Of a DNA stretch of 64,000 bases, positions 25,926 to 34,699 are shown piece after piece. Position 1 is the first letter of the stretch. Each line of letters begins with the position of its first letter. The notes under the pieces are model-generated. The model was given only the letters and a program-made list of their open reading frames with translations. It did not search any database and was not told where the DNA came from. Where the stretch lies: positions 3,906,001-3,970,000 of the forward strand of contig NZ_CP117430.1 of the NCBI RefSeq assembly GCF_030687395.1. The letters run 5' to 3'. Made by a program: the position numbers and the translations under genes. This DNA is from Pseudomonas wuhanensis. Its GTDB lineage: Bacteria; Pseudomonadota; Gammaproteobacteria; Pseudomonadales; Pseudomonadaceae.

Positions 25926-26219
25926 GGTGTCGATCTCATCCTGGGATCCGGTCTCCAGCGTCTGAAAACTCAGTGCCGGCCGGCAGGCCCAGTCAAGCGC
26001 CGCTGTGTGTCGGGTCTGTGTCACAAACGCCGCTCTTCTCAGGCCACTGTATCGGACAGGCAGTCAGATACAGTGGGATACACGAACTAGACTTACTGAT
26101 TACCCCCGTAGGGGAGCCAGGACGCGGTTATCGTCCTGTTCATTCCCACGATCACCGCCCAAAGGTGCATGCCTCGACAAACAATGCCTCTGGACCGTGA
26201 TCCTGCTGAAGGAGCACAC
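25926..26219. other. divergent promoter region, MNIO operon / methyltransferase
   Basis: No precursor-peptide gene with a signal peptide and cysteines is readable on either strand. The region holds the GATACA direct repeat described separately. Confidence 0.5.
26067..26082 (+). promoter_or_regulatory. GATACA-N4-GATACA direct repeat, site 3
   Basis: GATACA at 26067-26072 and 26077-26082, again spaced 10 bp, with a reversed TGTATC at 26048-26053. It lies about 140 bp from both divergent start codons (MNIO gene and methyltransferase). The same element is found upstream of the nearby response regulator. Confidence 0.55.
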
Positions 26220-27269
26220 ATGATGGACGAGGCCAGACTCAATGATTTCATGGGCAAACTGGTGAACGACATGGGTGGCGCGGCGATGCTCGCCAACGTC
26301 ATCCTCGGCGAAGAGCTCGGCCTGTACCGGGCCATGGCCGACAGTCAGCCAGTCACCCCCGAAGCACTCGCCGAAAAGACCGGCTGCAACACCCGCCTGC
26401 TGCGTGAATGGCTCAGCGCCCACGCCGCCTCCGGTTACATGGAGCACCGCGACGGTCAATTCCGCCTGCCGGAAGAGCAAGCCCTGGCGCTGGCGATCGA
26501 AGACTCACCGGTCTATGTGGCCGGTGGTATCGGAGTGGTCGCGTCGTTTTTCCATGACAAGGACAAACTGGTCAATGCCATGCGCGGCAACGGCGCCCTG
26601 CCTTGGGGCGATCACCATCCGTGCATGTTCAGCGGCACCGAGCGATTCTTCCGCCCAGGGTATAAGGCGCATTTGGTCAGCGAATGGCTACCGGCCCTCG
26701 ACGGTGTGGTCGCCAAACTGGAAAGCGGCGCCAAGGTGGCGGACATCGGCTGCGGCCACGGCGCCTCGACCGTGATCATGGCCCAGGCGTTTCCGAACTC
26801 ACGGTTCGTCGGTTTCGATTACCACGCGCCTTCGATCACCGTCGCCACCCAGCGCGCCGAAGAAGGTGGCGTGTCCGGCCGGGCGCGGTTCTTCCAGGGC
26901 ACCGCCAAGAGCTATCCGGGCGACGACTATGACTTGGTTTGCTACTTCGACTGCCTGCACGATATGGGTGACCCGGTCGGCGCCGCAAAGCATGCCTATG
27001 AATCGCTCAAACCCGATGGCTCGGTGCTGCTGGTAGAGCCCTTCGCCAACGACACGCTCGACGCCAACACCACCCCGGTGGGACGACTGTTCTACGCCGC
27101 TTCGACCTTTATCTGCACGCCCAACTCGCTGTCCCAGGAGGTCGGCCTCGGGCTCGGAGCCCAGGCGGGCGAGGCACGGTTGCGCAAGGTCTTCACCGAG
27201 GCGGGATTCACCCAGTTCCGGCGGGCCACGGAAACGCCGTTCAACCTCATTCTGGAGGCGCGTAAATAA
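26220..27269 (+). CDS. SAM-dependent methyltransferase with winged-helix N-terminus
   Basis: The 349-residue protein starts with a dimerisation/winged-helix domain (GLYRAMADSQPVTPEALAEK, TRLLREWLSAHAASGYM), then a Rossmann core with VADIGCGHGAST and KPDGSVLLVEPF, as in Rv2258c-like enzymes. GAAGGAG precedes ATG 26220. It is divergent from the MNIO pair and shares its GATACA promoter element, so it may act in the same response. Its acceptor substrate is unknown. Confidence 0.8.
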   Translation: MMDEARLNDFMGKLVNDMGGAAMLANVILGEELGLYRAMADSQPVTPEALAEKTGCNTRLLREWLSAHAASGYMEHRDGQFRLPEEQALALAIEDSPVYVAGGIGVVASFFHDKDKLVNAMRGNGALPWGDHHPCMFSGTERFFRPGYKAHLVSEWLPALDGVVAKLESGAKVADIGCGHGASTVIMAQAFPNSRFVGFDYHAPSITVATQRAEEGGVSGRARFFQGTAKSYPGDDYDLVCYFDCLHDMGDPVGAAKHAYESLKPDGSVLLVEPFANDTLDANTTPVGRLFYAASTFICTPNSLSQEVGLGLGAQAGEARLRKVFTEAGFTQFRRATETPFNLILEARK

Positions 27270-27283
27270 GGGCAGGCACATAA

Positions 27284-27305
27284 CCGGGCAGGTTGACCTG
27301 CCCGG
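27284..27305. terminator. perfect 10-bp hairpin between convergent genes
   Basis: CCGGGCAGGT and ACCTGCCCGG flank a 2-nt loop, directly between the ends of the methyltransferase and LysR genes. The stem is strong but has no T-tract; termination in both directions is likely but not certain. Confidence 0.6.
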
Positions 27306-27343
27306 ATGCAACTGACGAAACCCGCTCCCATAGGTGACCGTGA

Positions 27344-28237
27344 TCAGCTCAGACGCTCGCCAAGGTTTTCAGCCTTGAGAATATCGAACAACGCCTGCGC
27401 CGCCGCCGACAGTTCATGCCCCGTCGTCAGCACCCCGATCGCCCGTTCCACCACCGGGTCGCGCAGGGTAATGCAACGCGCGCCCAACTCGCGCATCTGC
27501 CCGGCGCACAAGGCCGGTACCGCGCTCACACCCAATCCGCTGGCCACCATCCGCCCGACTGTCGCCAATTGATGGCTTTCAAACTCCACCGGCAGCTTCA
27601 TGCCCCGCGCCTGCAAGTGTTCTTCAAGCATCACCCGCACCGTCGAGGGTCGCTGCAAGGTAATGAACGGTTCCTTGAGCAAGGTCTGCCAATCAATGTC
27701 GTCCCGCTCCGTCAGCGGTGAATCGAGGGGCACCACCGCCACAAACCGGTCTATGTACAACGGGGTAAATTCCAGCGACGAACTCTGGGTCGGTTCGAAC
27801 GCCACGCCCAATTCCACCTGACGGTCGCGAACCATTTCCAGCACCTGCTCGTTGATCACGTCGTTCACCGTGACGTTGACCTTGGGATAACGCGCGCGAA
27901 AGGTCTTGAGGATCGGCGGCAGCAAGTTGCCGGCAAACGAGGGCATCGCCGCCAGGGTCACGCGGCCGCGCTGGAGGGTGAAGCGTTGGCGCAGTTCATC
28001 CTCGGCATTGTCCCAGTCCGCGATCAATCGACGAGCCAGTGGCAGCAGCGATTCGCCTTCGGCGGTCAGTGCAACGTTACGGGTATTGCGCGTGAACAGG
28101 CGCCCGCCCAACCCCTCCTCCAGCGCCTTGATGGTCAGGCTCAACGCCGACTGGGACAGGTGCAATCGCTCGCAAGCCACGGCAAAACTCAAACTCTGGG
28201 CCACGGCCAGGAATGCGCGGATCTGTTTGACGGTCAT
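27344..28237 (-). CDS. dhcR: LysR-family regulator of the dhcAB-atoB operon
   Basis: The 297-residue LysR protein begins MTVKQIRAFLAVAQSLSFAVACERLHLSQSALSLTI-like helix-turn-helix and a substrate-binding half with typical RVTLAAMPSF and VNDVINEQVLEMV. It is divergent from a CoA-transferase operon exactly as dhcR is in P. aeruginosa (PA1998-PA2001 order). I use ATG 28237. By analogy it activates the operon in response to a carnitine-pathway intermediate. Confidence 0.75.
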   Translation of the reverse strand: MTVKQIRAFLAVAQSLSFAVACERLHLSQSALSLTIKALEEGLGGRLFTRNTRNVALTAEGESLLPLARRLIADWDNAEDELRQRFTLQRGRVTLAAMPSFAGNLLPPILKTFRARYPKVNVTVNDVINEQVLEMVRDRQVELGVAFEPTQSSSLEFTPLYIDRFVAVVPLDSPLTERDDIDWQTLLKEPFITLQRPSTVRVMLEEHLQARGMKLPVEFESHQLATVGRMVASGLGVSAVPALCAGQMRELGARCITLRDPVVERAIGVLTTGHELSAAAQALFDILKAENLGERLS

Positions 28238-28259
28238 GATCACTGTCTCTAACGCCGTA

Positions 28260-28288
28260 TTGATTGGTGAGTTTTATCTATCAATCAA
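28260..28288. promoter_or_regulatory. inverted repeat, candidate DhcR site
   Basis: TTGATTG (28260-28266) and CAATCAA (28282-28288) are perfect 7-bp arms 15 bp apart in an AT-rich divergent promoter. It is about 94 bp upstream of the CoA-transferase ATG, a usual place for a LysR activation site. Confidence 0.5.
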
Positions 28289-28381
28289 CCTTAAAAATCA
28301 ACTTAACAAATAAATCTGTCAGCGAGACACTCCCTCCCCATCCGGCTAGCCAGCCGCCCACAAAGAATAAAAGAGGTGCAT

Positions 28382-29080
28382 ATGGCAGGGTTCGACAAGC
28401 GCGTGTATTCCTACGAGGAAGCGATGGCAGGTCTTGAAGACGGCATGACTGTGATCTCCGGCGGCTTCGGCCTGTGCGGGATTCCGGAAAACCTCATCGC
28501 CGAGATCCAGCACCGCGGCACGCGTGATCTCACCGTGGTCTCCAACAACTGCGGCGTCGATGGTTTCGGCCTTGGTGTGCTGCTGGTAGACCGGCAGATC
28601 CGCAAAGTGGTGGCCTCTTACGTCGGCGAAAACGCGCTGTTCGAGAAACAACTGCTGAGCGGCGAAATCGAAGTCGTCCTGACCCCCCAAGGCACCCTCG
28701 CCGAAAAAATGCGCGCAGGCGGTGCCGGCATCCCGGCGTTCTTCACCGCGACCGGCGTCGGCACTCCGGTGGCCGATGGCAAGGAAGTCCGCGAATTCAA
28801 GGGCCGCCAGTACCTGATGGAAGAATCCATCACCGGTGACTTCGCCATCGTCAAAGGCTGGAAAGCCGACCATTTCGGTAACGTGGTCTATCGCCACACC
28901 GCCCAGAACTTCAACCCGCTGGCCGCCACCGCGGGCAAGATCACCGTGGTCGAAGTCGAAGAAATCGTCGAACCCGGCGAACTGGACCCGTCGCAGATCC
29001 ACACCCCTGGCATCTACGTCGACCGGGTCATTTGCGGCACGTTCGAGAAGCGCATCGAACAGCGCACCGTGCGTAAGTGA
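28382..29080 (+). CDS. dhcA: 3-oxoacid/dehydrocarnitine CoA-transferase subunit A
   Basis: The 232-residue protein has the class I CoA-transferase alpha pattern: [20 protein letters not shown], CoA-binding GG loops, [16 protein letters not shown]. In Pseudomonas this gene with dhcB moves CoA onto 3-dehydrocarnitine in carnitine catabolism; acetoacetate/succinyl-CoA activity is the close alternative. AGAGG precedes ATG 28382. First gene of dhcA-dhcB-atoB. Confidence 0.85.
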   Translation: MAGFDKRVYSYEEAMAGLEDGMTVISGGFGLCGIPENLIAEIQHRGTRDLTVVSNNCGVDGFGLGVLLVDRQIRKVVASYVGENALFEKQLLSGEIEVVLTPQGTLAEKMRAGGAGIPAFFTATGVGTPVADGKEVREFKGRQYLMEESITGDFAIVKGWKADHFGNVVYRHTAQNFNPLAATAGKITVVEVEEIVEPGELDPSQIHTPGIYVDRVICGTFEKRIEQRTVRK

Positions 29081-29116
29081 TCCCCTGCCCCCGGACCGAA
29101 TGAAGGAATAACAACA

Positions 29117-29782
29117 ATGGCACTTTCCCGCGAACAAATGGCTCAACGCGTCGCCCGCGAAATGCAGGACGGCTACTACGTGAACCTCGGCATCGGTATC
29201 CCGACCCTGGTCGCCAATTACATCCCTGAAGGCATGGAAGTCATGCTGCAATCGGAAAACGGCCTGCTCGGCATGGGCGCGTTTCCGACCGACGCCGAAG
29301 TCGACGCAGACATGATCAACGCCGGCAAGCAAACCGTGACCGCGCGTATCGGCGCATCGATTTTCTCGTCCGCCGAATCCTTCGCGATGATCCGCGGTGG
29401 CCACATCGACCTGACCGTGCTGGGCGCGTTTGAAGTGGACGTCGAAGGCAACATCGCCTCCTGGATGATCCCCGGTAAACTGGTCAAGGGCATGGGCGGT
29501 GCGATGGACCTGGTGGCCGGTGCGGACAACATCATCGTCACCATGACTCACGCTTCCAAGGACGGCGAGTCGAAACTGCTGTCGCGTTGCAGCCTGCCGC
29601 TGACCGGCGCCGGTTGCATCAAACGTGTGCTGACCGACTTGGCCTACCTGGAAATCAAGGATGGCGCGTTTGTGCTCAAAGAGCGCGCGCCGGGCGTCAG
29701 CGTCGAGGAAATCGTCGCCAAGACCGCTGGTAAACTGATCGTGCCTGACCACGTCCCGGAAATGCAGTTCGCTGCCCAGTGA
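29117..29782 (+). CDS. dhcB: 3-oxoacid/dehydrocarnitine CoA-transferase subunit B
   Basis: The 221-residue beta subunit carries the catalytic glutamate in QSENGLLG (Glu47), which forms the glutamyl-CoA intermediate. It is followed by [15 protein letters not shown] and [13 protein letters not shown]. It completes the heterodimer with subunit A encoded 36 bp upstream. AAGGAAT lies before the ATG. Its stop is 11 bp before atoB. Confidence 0.87.
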   Translation: MALSREQMAQRVAREMQDGYYVNLGIGIPTLVANYIPEGMEVMLQSENGLLGMGAFPTDAEVDADMINAGKQTVTARIGASIFSSAESFAMIRGGHIDLTVLGAFEVDVEGNIASWMIPGKLVKGMGGAMDLVAGADNIIVTMTHASKDGESKLLSRCSLPLTGAGCIKRVLTDLAYLEIKDGAFVLKERAPGVSVEEIVAKTAGKLIVPDHVPEMQFAAQ

Positions 29783-29793
29783 GGAATCCTTCC

Positions 29794-30975
29794 ATGCAAG
29801 AAGTCGTAATTGTTGCCGCCACTCGCACTGCCATCGGCAGCTTCCAGGGGGCGTTGGCCAATGTGTCCGCGGTTGACCTCGGTGCTGCGGTGATCCGTCA
29901 ACTGCTGGCGCAAACCGGTCTGGACCCGGCGCAGGTCGATGAAGTGATCATGGGCCAGGTGCTGACCGCCGGTGCCGGGCAAAACCCTGCCCGCCAGGCC
30001 GCGATCAAGGCCGGCCTGCCCTTCGCCGTGCCGGCCATGACCCTGAACAAGGTCTGCGGTTCGGGCCTGAAAGCGCTGCATCTGGCGGCTCAGGCGATTC
30101 GCTGCGGCGATGCCGAAGTGATCATCGCTGGCGGCCAGGAAAACATGAGCCTGGCCAATTACGTCATGCCGGGCGCCCGCACGGGGTTGCGCATGGGTCA
30201 CGCACAGATCGTCGACACGATGATCAGCGATGGCCTGTGGGATGCGTTCAACGATTACCACATGGGCATCACCGCTGAGAATCTGGCCGAGAAATACAGC
30301 CTGACCCGTGAGCAACAGGACGCCTTCGCTGCCGCGTCCCAGCAGAAAGCCGTGGCCGCCATCGAAGCCGGGCGGTTTGCCGATGAGATCACGCCGATCC
30401 TGATCCCCCAGCGCAAGGGCGATCCGCTGTCCTTCGCCACCGATGAACAGCCTCGGGCCGGCACCACCGCCGACTCCCTGGGCAAACTGAAAGCGGCCTT
30501 CAAGAAGGACGGTTCGGTGACGGCCGGTAACGCTTCTTCGCTGAACGACGGCGCCGCTGCGGTGATTCTGATGAGTGCGCAGAAAGCCAAGGCGCTGGGG
30601 CTGCCAGTACTGGCGAAGATCGCCGCTTATGCCAACGCAGGCGTCGACCCGGCAATCATGGGCATCGGTCCGGTGTCGGCCACTCGTCGTTGCCTGGGCA
30701 AGGCCGGTTGGTCCATCGATCAACTGGACCTGATCGAAGCCAACGAAGCCTTCGCCGCGCAATCTCTGGCCGTGGCCAAGGATCTGGAATGGGACCTGAA
30801 CAAGGTCAACGTCAACGGCGGCGCCATTGCCCTGGGCCATCCGATCGGGGCCTCGGGTTGCCGGGTGCTGGTGACCTTGCTGCATGAAATGATCAAGCGT
30901 GATGCCAAAAAAGGCCTCGCCACTCTGTGTATTGGCGGTGGTCAGGGCGTGGCATTGGCCATCGAGCGGGCGTAA
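29794..30975 (+). CDS. atoB: acetyl-CoA acetyltransferase (thiolase)
   Basis: The 393-residue thiolase has nucleophile Cys88 in [15 protein letters not shown], the His of [10 protein letters not shown] and the C-terminal Cys in [11 protein letters not shown]. It cleaves acetoacetyl-CoA (or the equivalent product) to acetyl-CoA, the last step of this operon. GAGGAA precedes the ATG. In P. aeruginosa the third gene here is also annotated atoB. Confidence 0.9.
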   Translation: MQEVVIVAATRTAIGSFQGALANVSAVDLGAAVIRQLLAQTGLDPAQVDEVIMGQVLTAGAGQNPARQAAIKAGLPFAVPAMTLNKVCGSGLKALHLAAQAIRCGDAEVIIAGGQENMSLANYVMPGARTGLRMGHAQIVDTMISDGLWDAFNDYHMGITAENLAEKYSLTREQQDAFAAASQQKAVAAIEAGRFADEITPILIPQRKGDPLSFATDEQPRAGTTADSLGKLKAAFKKDGSVTAGNASSLNDGAAAVILMSAQKAKALGLPVLAKIAAYANAGVDPAIMGIGPVSATRRCLGKAGWSIDQLDLIEANEAFAAQSLAVAKDLEWDLNKVNVNGGAIALGHPIGASGCRVLVTLLHEMIKRDAKKGLATLCIGGGQGVALAIERA

Positions 30976-31001
30976 GCGCCTTTTTGGCTTCACCAATACC
31001 C

Positions 31002-31115
31002 TGTGGCGAGGGAGCTTGCTCCCGCTTGAGTGTGTAGCACTCACAAAAATCTGCGAAAAATACCGAGATTTTGGGGCAGCTGCGCAGCCCAGCGGGAGCA
31101 AGCTCCCTCGCCACA
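31002..31115. repeat. REP pair of the GTGGCGAGGGAGC type
   Basis: TGTGGCGAGGGAGCTTGCTC at the left and its complement GAGCAAGCTCCCTCGCCACA at the right enclose a variable centre. This is a second REP family in the window, distinct from GTGGGAGCGGGC. Confidence 0.9.
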
Positions 31116-31237
31116 ATGGTCCGAAAGCCACATCACATCCTTTGCTGATCGGCACGCCGCATACAGCTACCTCTCTGAGAGCAATCCATCGCCCGCAATG
31201 CTAACGTGGCCGGCTCACACCGAATGGAGACGCGTGC

Positions 31238-31993
31238 GTGCTGATGCTCAAACTGCTGGTAATTCCGGGATTTCTGTTGCTGATTTCCCTGGCCGGAAAA
31301 CGCTGGGGCCCAAGTGTGGCCGGTTGGCTGTCGGGGTTGCCGGTGGTGGTCGGGCCGATTCTGTTCTTCCTCGCCATCGAGCAGGGTCAGGTGTTCGCGG
31401 CTCAAGCAGCGACAGCAGCGTTATCAGCGATGTTCGCGATGATTGCCTTCTGCGTGGCCTACGCCCAAGTTGCACAACGCTTGAGCTGGCCGTGGGCGCT
31501 GTCGATTTCGCTGCTGGTCTGGGCCTTGACGGCTATTGTGCTATCGCTGATCCCGCCGTCGCTGGTGTTCTCGGTAATCGCGGCCGCCACCGCGTTGCTG
31601 GCTGCGCCGTACCTGTTTCCCGCGGTGCAGCCCATCGTTTCAGGCCCGGTGCCGAAGTCCGACAAACTGCTGCTGCGCATGATGGCCGGCGCCCTGCTCA
31701 CATTGACTGTGACGCTGCTGGCCAGCACCGTCGGCGAACGCTGGAGCGGTCTGCTCGCAGTATTCCCGGTGCTAGGCAGTGTGATGGCGGTGTTTTCCCA
31801 GCAGACTCGCGGCCCGGCGTTTACTGCAGCGTTGCTCAGGGCAACGGCGACCGGGATGTATTCGTTTGCGGCGTTTTGTCTGGTGCTGGCGTTGGCGTTG
31901 CCGAGGTTGGGATGGCTGGGGCTTGTCTTGGGCGTAGGCGCGTCGTTGGGGATGCTAGTGATCACCAAACGGCTGGCGTTGCGCCCAAGGTGA
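31238..31993 (+). CDS. integral membrane protein of unknown function
   Basis: The 251-residue protein has about eight hydrophobic segments, starting with LKLLVIPGFLLLISLAGKRWG and GWLSGLPVVVGPILFFLAIEQG. The second half repeats this pattern (WSGLLAVFPVLGSVMAVFSQQ), suggesting an internal duplication as in small transporters. GGAG lies 8 bp before GTG 31238. I do not recognise the family. It stands alone. Confidence 0.7.
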   Translation: MLMLKLLVIPGFLLLISLAGKRWGPSVAGWLSGLPVVVGPILFFLAIEQGQVFAAQAATAALSAMFAMIAFCVAYAQVAQRLSWPWALSISLLVWALTAIVLSLIPPSLVFSVIAAATALLAAPYLFPAVQPIVSGPVPKSDKLLLRMMAGALLTLTVTLLASTVGERWSGLLAVFPVLGSVMAVFSQQTRGPAFTAALLRATATGMYSFAAFCLVLALALPRLGWLGLVLGVGASLGMLVITKRLALRPR

Positions 31994-31997
31994 GAAC

Positions 31998-32021
31998 GTA
32001 GCAGGCTGCGGCAGCTGCTAC
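31998..32021. repeat. short GTAGCAG/CTGCTAC hairpin
   Basis: GTAGCAG and CTGCTAC close a small stem after the membrane-protein gene. It is a short relative of the GTAGCAGCTGCCGAG repeat at 52143. Confidence 0.5.
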
Positions 32022-32080
32022 AAATCGCGATCCGTGGGATGATCGCCATCAACGCGCGGATCATCCCTCGGAGAGTTTGA

Positions 32081-32668
32081 ATGTCATTGTTGAGTAAAAA
32101 AGCCGTTGTTCTGCTGCTGATGGCGGCTACCAGCCTGGGTGCCTTGAATGCGCAGGCGGCCAAGGCCACTGCCAGCGCCAAAGCGCCGACCCAGAAGGTC
32201 TCGATGCTCGGCGGCAAGTTCACCTTCACCCTGCCCAAGGGTTTCATCGCCAACCCGCTACCGGCCGGCGATGCGGCCACCGGCACTGCCGGGGCGACGG
32301 GCACGATGTACACCAACCAGACCACCAAAACCGTGGTGATCGCCGCTGAAAACACCATCCCCGGCGGCGCCAACGTCACGGACAACGACGGTGAGTTCCT
32401 TGACGCCACCGTGTCCGCGTTCGCCACCGAGCAACGCAACGCCTTGCCGGACTTCAACAAAACCAGCGAAAAAAGCCTGACCCAGAAAGGCACGGGCCTG
32501 GGCCTTCGGCAGATCGACAGCACCGCCACCCAGGGCGGTGGCATGACGCTGGACAGCACGTTGATGGCCGCTTCCGGCACGCGCATGGCCATCGTCCAGA
32601 TCATTTCCCGCCCCAACGACAAAACCGGCCACGAAACGCTGGTGAAACAAATCGTCAGCGGCAAATAA
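32081..32668 (+). CDS. periplasmic protein, possibly DcrB-like
   Basis: The 195-residue product has a signal peptide (MSLLSKKAVVLLLMAATSLG, cleaved near AQAA). The mature part begins LGGKFTFTLPKGFIANPLPAG and ends with RMAIVQIISRPNDK. The pattern of a short beta-rich domain of about 140 residues recalls DcrB-related proteins, but that is only a resemblance. GGAG precedes the ATG. The function is unknown. Confidence 0.65.
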   Translation: MSLLSKKAVVLLLMAATSLGALNAQAAKATASAKAPTQKVSMLGGKFTFTLPKGFIANPLPAGDAATGTAGATGTMYTNQTTKTVVIAAENTIPGGANVTDNDGEFLDATVSAFATEQRNALPDFNKTSEKSLTQKGTGLGLRQIDSTATQGGGMTLDSTLMAASGTRMAIVQIISRPNDKTGHETLVKQIVSGK

Positions 32669-32679
32669 ACCCGACCGAT

Positions 32680-33396
32680 TCAGGGATTCAGGCGCTGCAA
32701 CCAGGCGCTCAAATCCTGCATCTCGGTGGCGCTGATGCTGTGACCGACACCCGGATAAGCATGAAACTCGGGCTTGAGTGACAGGCGCTGCAACAGGCTG
32801 TCGGCCTCAGTACCGTCGTTGTAGGGCAGGAGTGTGTCGGCAGTGCCATGACCGATGAAAATCGCCAGCAGCTGGCGTTTTTCATCCGGTTTGAGTTCGG
32901 ACTTGAGCACCGGCAGAATTCGCCCGCTCAGTGCCGCAATTCCACCCACTGCCTCGGGATGACGCAACGCGACCTCGTAGGACATCATCGCGCCCTGGCT
33001 GAAACCCACCAGGAATACCTTGTCCGCTTCGGTGTGATATTTCTTCGCCGCTTGTGCGACAAAATCCCGCAATACCTGGCCGCTGGCCTTCAGGTCGTCC
33101 GTCTCACCGTCATAGGCGCCCTCGCCCTTCTGGCGAAACCACTGGTAACTGCCCTCCTCCAACGTCATCGGCGCCCGCACCGACAGGTAGTTGTACTGCG
33201 GCGGCAATTCATCCTTGATGTCGAACAGGTCCTGCTCGTTACTGCCGTAACCGTGCAGGAAAATCACCAGGGGTTGGTTGCGGGATTCAGCGTCGGCCTG
33301 CTCCAGGTACTTGAGCGGCAGATCGGTGTGCAGCGGGGTTTGAGCGTGGACGGCGGTGGACGCCAGGAGCGTGAGCAGAGCGAGCAACTTCAGCAT
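32680..33396 (-). CDS. secreted alpha/beta-hydrolase esterase (phospholipase/carboxylesterase type)
   Basis: The 238-residue protein has a signal peptide (MLKLLALLTLLASTAVHA). The fold markers are VIFLHGYGSNEQDLF (oxyanion region), GFSQGAMMSYEVAL (nucleophile Ser), GHGTADTLLPY (Asp) and GVGHSIS (His). It resembles the YpfH/EstB carboxylesterase group but is exported. ATG 33396 follows GAAGG. It is convergent with the periplasmic-protein gene. Confidence 0.83.
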   Translation of the reverse strand: MLKLLALLTLLASTAVHAQTPLHTDLPLKYLEQADAESRNQPLVIFLHGYGSNEQDLFDIKDELPPQYNYLSVRAPMTLEEGSYQWFRQKGEGAYDGETDDLKASGQVLRDFVAQAAKKYHTEADKVFLVGFSQGAMMSYEVALRHPEAVGGIAALSGRILPVLKSELKPDEKRQLLAIFIGHGTADTLLPYNDGTEADSLLQRLSLKPEFHAYPGVGHSISATEMQDLSAWLQRLNP

Positions 33397-33492
33397 AAAC
33401 CTTCCTTCACAGCGCGCAGGATTCGGGGCAAAGCCTATCACTGTGAGTTGGGATGTCGATGATGGCCCAGGCATCTTCGCCGCTTCTGAAGC

Positions 33493-33520
33493 CGTCTTCG
33501 CGAGCAAGCCCGATCCCACA
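33493..33520. repeat. single REP unit
   Basis: One half-unit (TTCGCGAGCAAGCCCGATCC, then CACA) without a partner, between the esterase and the amino-acid-binding protein gene. Confidence 0.7.
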
Positions 33521-33547
33521 TTAAATCGCGGCCTGATTAGGGAGCAT

Positions 33548-33586
33548 AAAAAAAGTGGCCACCGCGTCAACAGTGGCCACTTTTTT
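33548..33586 (-). terminator. bidirectional-looking intrinsic terminator
   Basis: Seven A, GTGGCCAC (33555-33562), a 10-nt loop, GTGGCCAC (33573-33580) and six T. On the minus strand it lies just beyond the binding-protein stop and gives a stem plus U-tract; it could also work on the plus strand. Confidence 0.85.
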
Positions 33587-33596
33587 CTACGTCGTA

Positions 33597-34376
33597 TTAA
33601 TGGCCGTACACATCAAAAGCGAAGTACTTGTCCTGCACTTGCTTGTACTTGCCGTTGGCACGGATTTCGGTGATGGCGGTGTTGAATTTGTCCGCCAGCT
33701 CTTTATCACCCTTGCGCACAGCGATGCCGGCACCGCCGCCGAAGTACTTGGCGTCTTCGTAGGTCGGGCCAACAAACGCGAAGCCTTTACCGGCGTCGGT
33801 TTTCAGGAAACCGTCGTCCAGGTTGACCGAGTCGGCCAGCATTGCGTCGAGGCGACCGGCAACCATGTCCAGGTTGGCTTCCTGCTGGGAACCGTAACGC
33901 ACCAGATTGATCCCGGCCGGCACCAGCACTTCAGTGGCGAAGCGGTCGTGGGTACTGGCGCGCAGCACACCGACTTTCTTGCCTTTGAGTTCGGTCAGCG
34001 GGTCCTTGACGTCGGTGCCTTCCTTCATCACGAAGCGCGCCGGGGTGTGGTAGTACTTGATGGTGAAATCGACGTTCTTCTTGCGATCGTCAGTGATGGT
34101 CATGGACGACAGGATCGCGTCGATTTTCTTGACCTTCAGGGCCGGGATCAGGCCATCGAACTCTTGCTCGACCCAGGTGCACTTCACTTTCATCTGCTCA
34201 CACAACGCATCGCCGATGTCCACGTCGAAACCGGTGAGTTTGCCGTCCGGGGTTTTCATCGAAAATGGCGGGTAACCGGCTTCGATACCGAGGCGAATCG
34301 GCTTGGCGTCTTCGGCCACGGCGGTCAGGGACAACATCGACAGTGCCAGGGCACCGAACATCACTCGCTTCTTCAT
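33597..34376 (-). CDS. ABC transporter substrate-binding protein (basic/polar amino acids)
   Basis: The 259-residue protein has a signal peptide ([21 protein letters not shown]). Family 3 binding-protein features follow: [25 protein letters not shown] start, [35 protein letters not shown], and [12 protein letters not shown]. It is closest in look to the lysine/arginine/ornithine-binding group. No permease or ATPase gene is adjacent, so it must share a transporter encoded elsewhere. Its leader carries a tandem 14-bp repeat. Confidence 0.87.
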   Translation of the reverse strand: MKKRVMFGALALSMLSLTAVAEDAKPIRLGIEAGYPPFSMKTPDGKLTGFDVDIGDALCEQMKVKCTWVEQEFDGLIPALKVKKIDAILSSMTITDDRKKNVDFTIKYYHTPARFVMKEGTDVKDPLTELKGKKVGVLRASTHDRFATEVLVPAGINLVRYGSQQEANLDMVAGRLDAMLADSVNLDDGFLKTDAGKGFAFVGPTYEDAKYFGGGAGIAVRKGDKELADKFNTAITEIRANGKYKQVQDKYFAFDVYGH

Positions 34377-34403
34377 TTATAACTCCTGTGTGCGGAGGCT
34401 TTT

Positions 34404-34431
34404 ATTGGCAGCTTTCGATTGGCAACTTTCG
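34404..34431. repeat. two tandem 14-bp repeats in the leader of the binding-protein gene
   Basis: ATTGGCAGCTTTCG and ATTGGCAACTTTCG follow each other without a gap (13 of 14 identical), 28-55 bp upstream of the minus-strand start codon. They may be regulator half-sites or an mRNA-leader feature. Confidence 0.5.
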
Positions 34432-34699
34432 GTTAGTGAAGACCGAAGTGGCCGGCAGTCTAGAGCGGCTTCAGGAGGGCAAATTGTGTTTAAGCGACAA
34501 ATACTTATAGAAAAACAGCCGAGAGATTCAAGGCACTTGAAGCGTGCGCCACGGTGGTGCAAGGGCTGTAGGACAATCCATTGTTTCAGACAAAACCTAC
34601 AAGGTTTCGGGCGTGATCCGATTGATCAGTCGCACTGGCGATGAACTTTTTTTTGCGGCACATTGACCCCGCCCACCCCATTCCCGGAAGAGAAGCGTG
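34432..34699. other. promoter side of the binding-protein gene
   Basis: No gene is supported. It is somewhat AT-rich and must hold the promoters of the divergent binding-protein and amidotransferase genes; I could not pick out a convincing -35/-10 pair. Confidence 0.35.

Noticed and set aside
25973-26200. 75-residue plus-strand frame upstream of the MNIO genes as precursor peptide
   Set aside because: No signal peptide, wrong strand for the operon, and composition like non-coding DNA.
28346-29752. 468-residue antisense frame across dhcA-dhcB
   Set aside because: It spans two well-supported plus-strand genes and reads as a low-complexity His/Asp/Gly-rich shadow.
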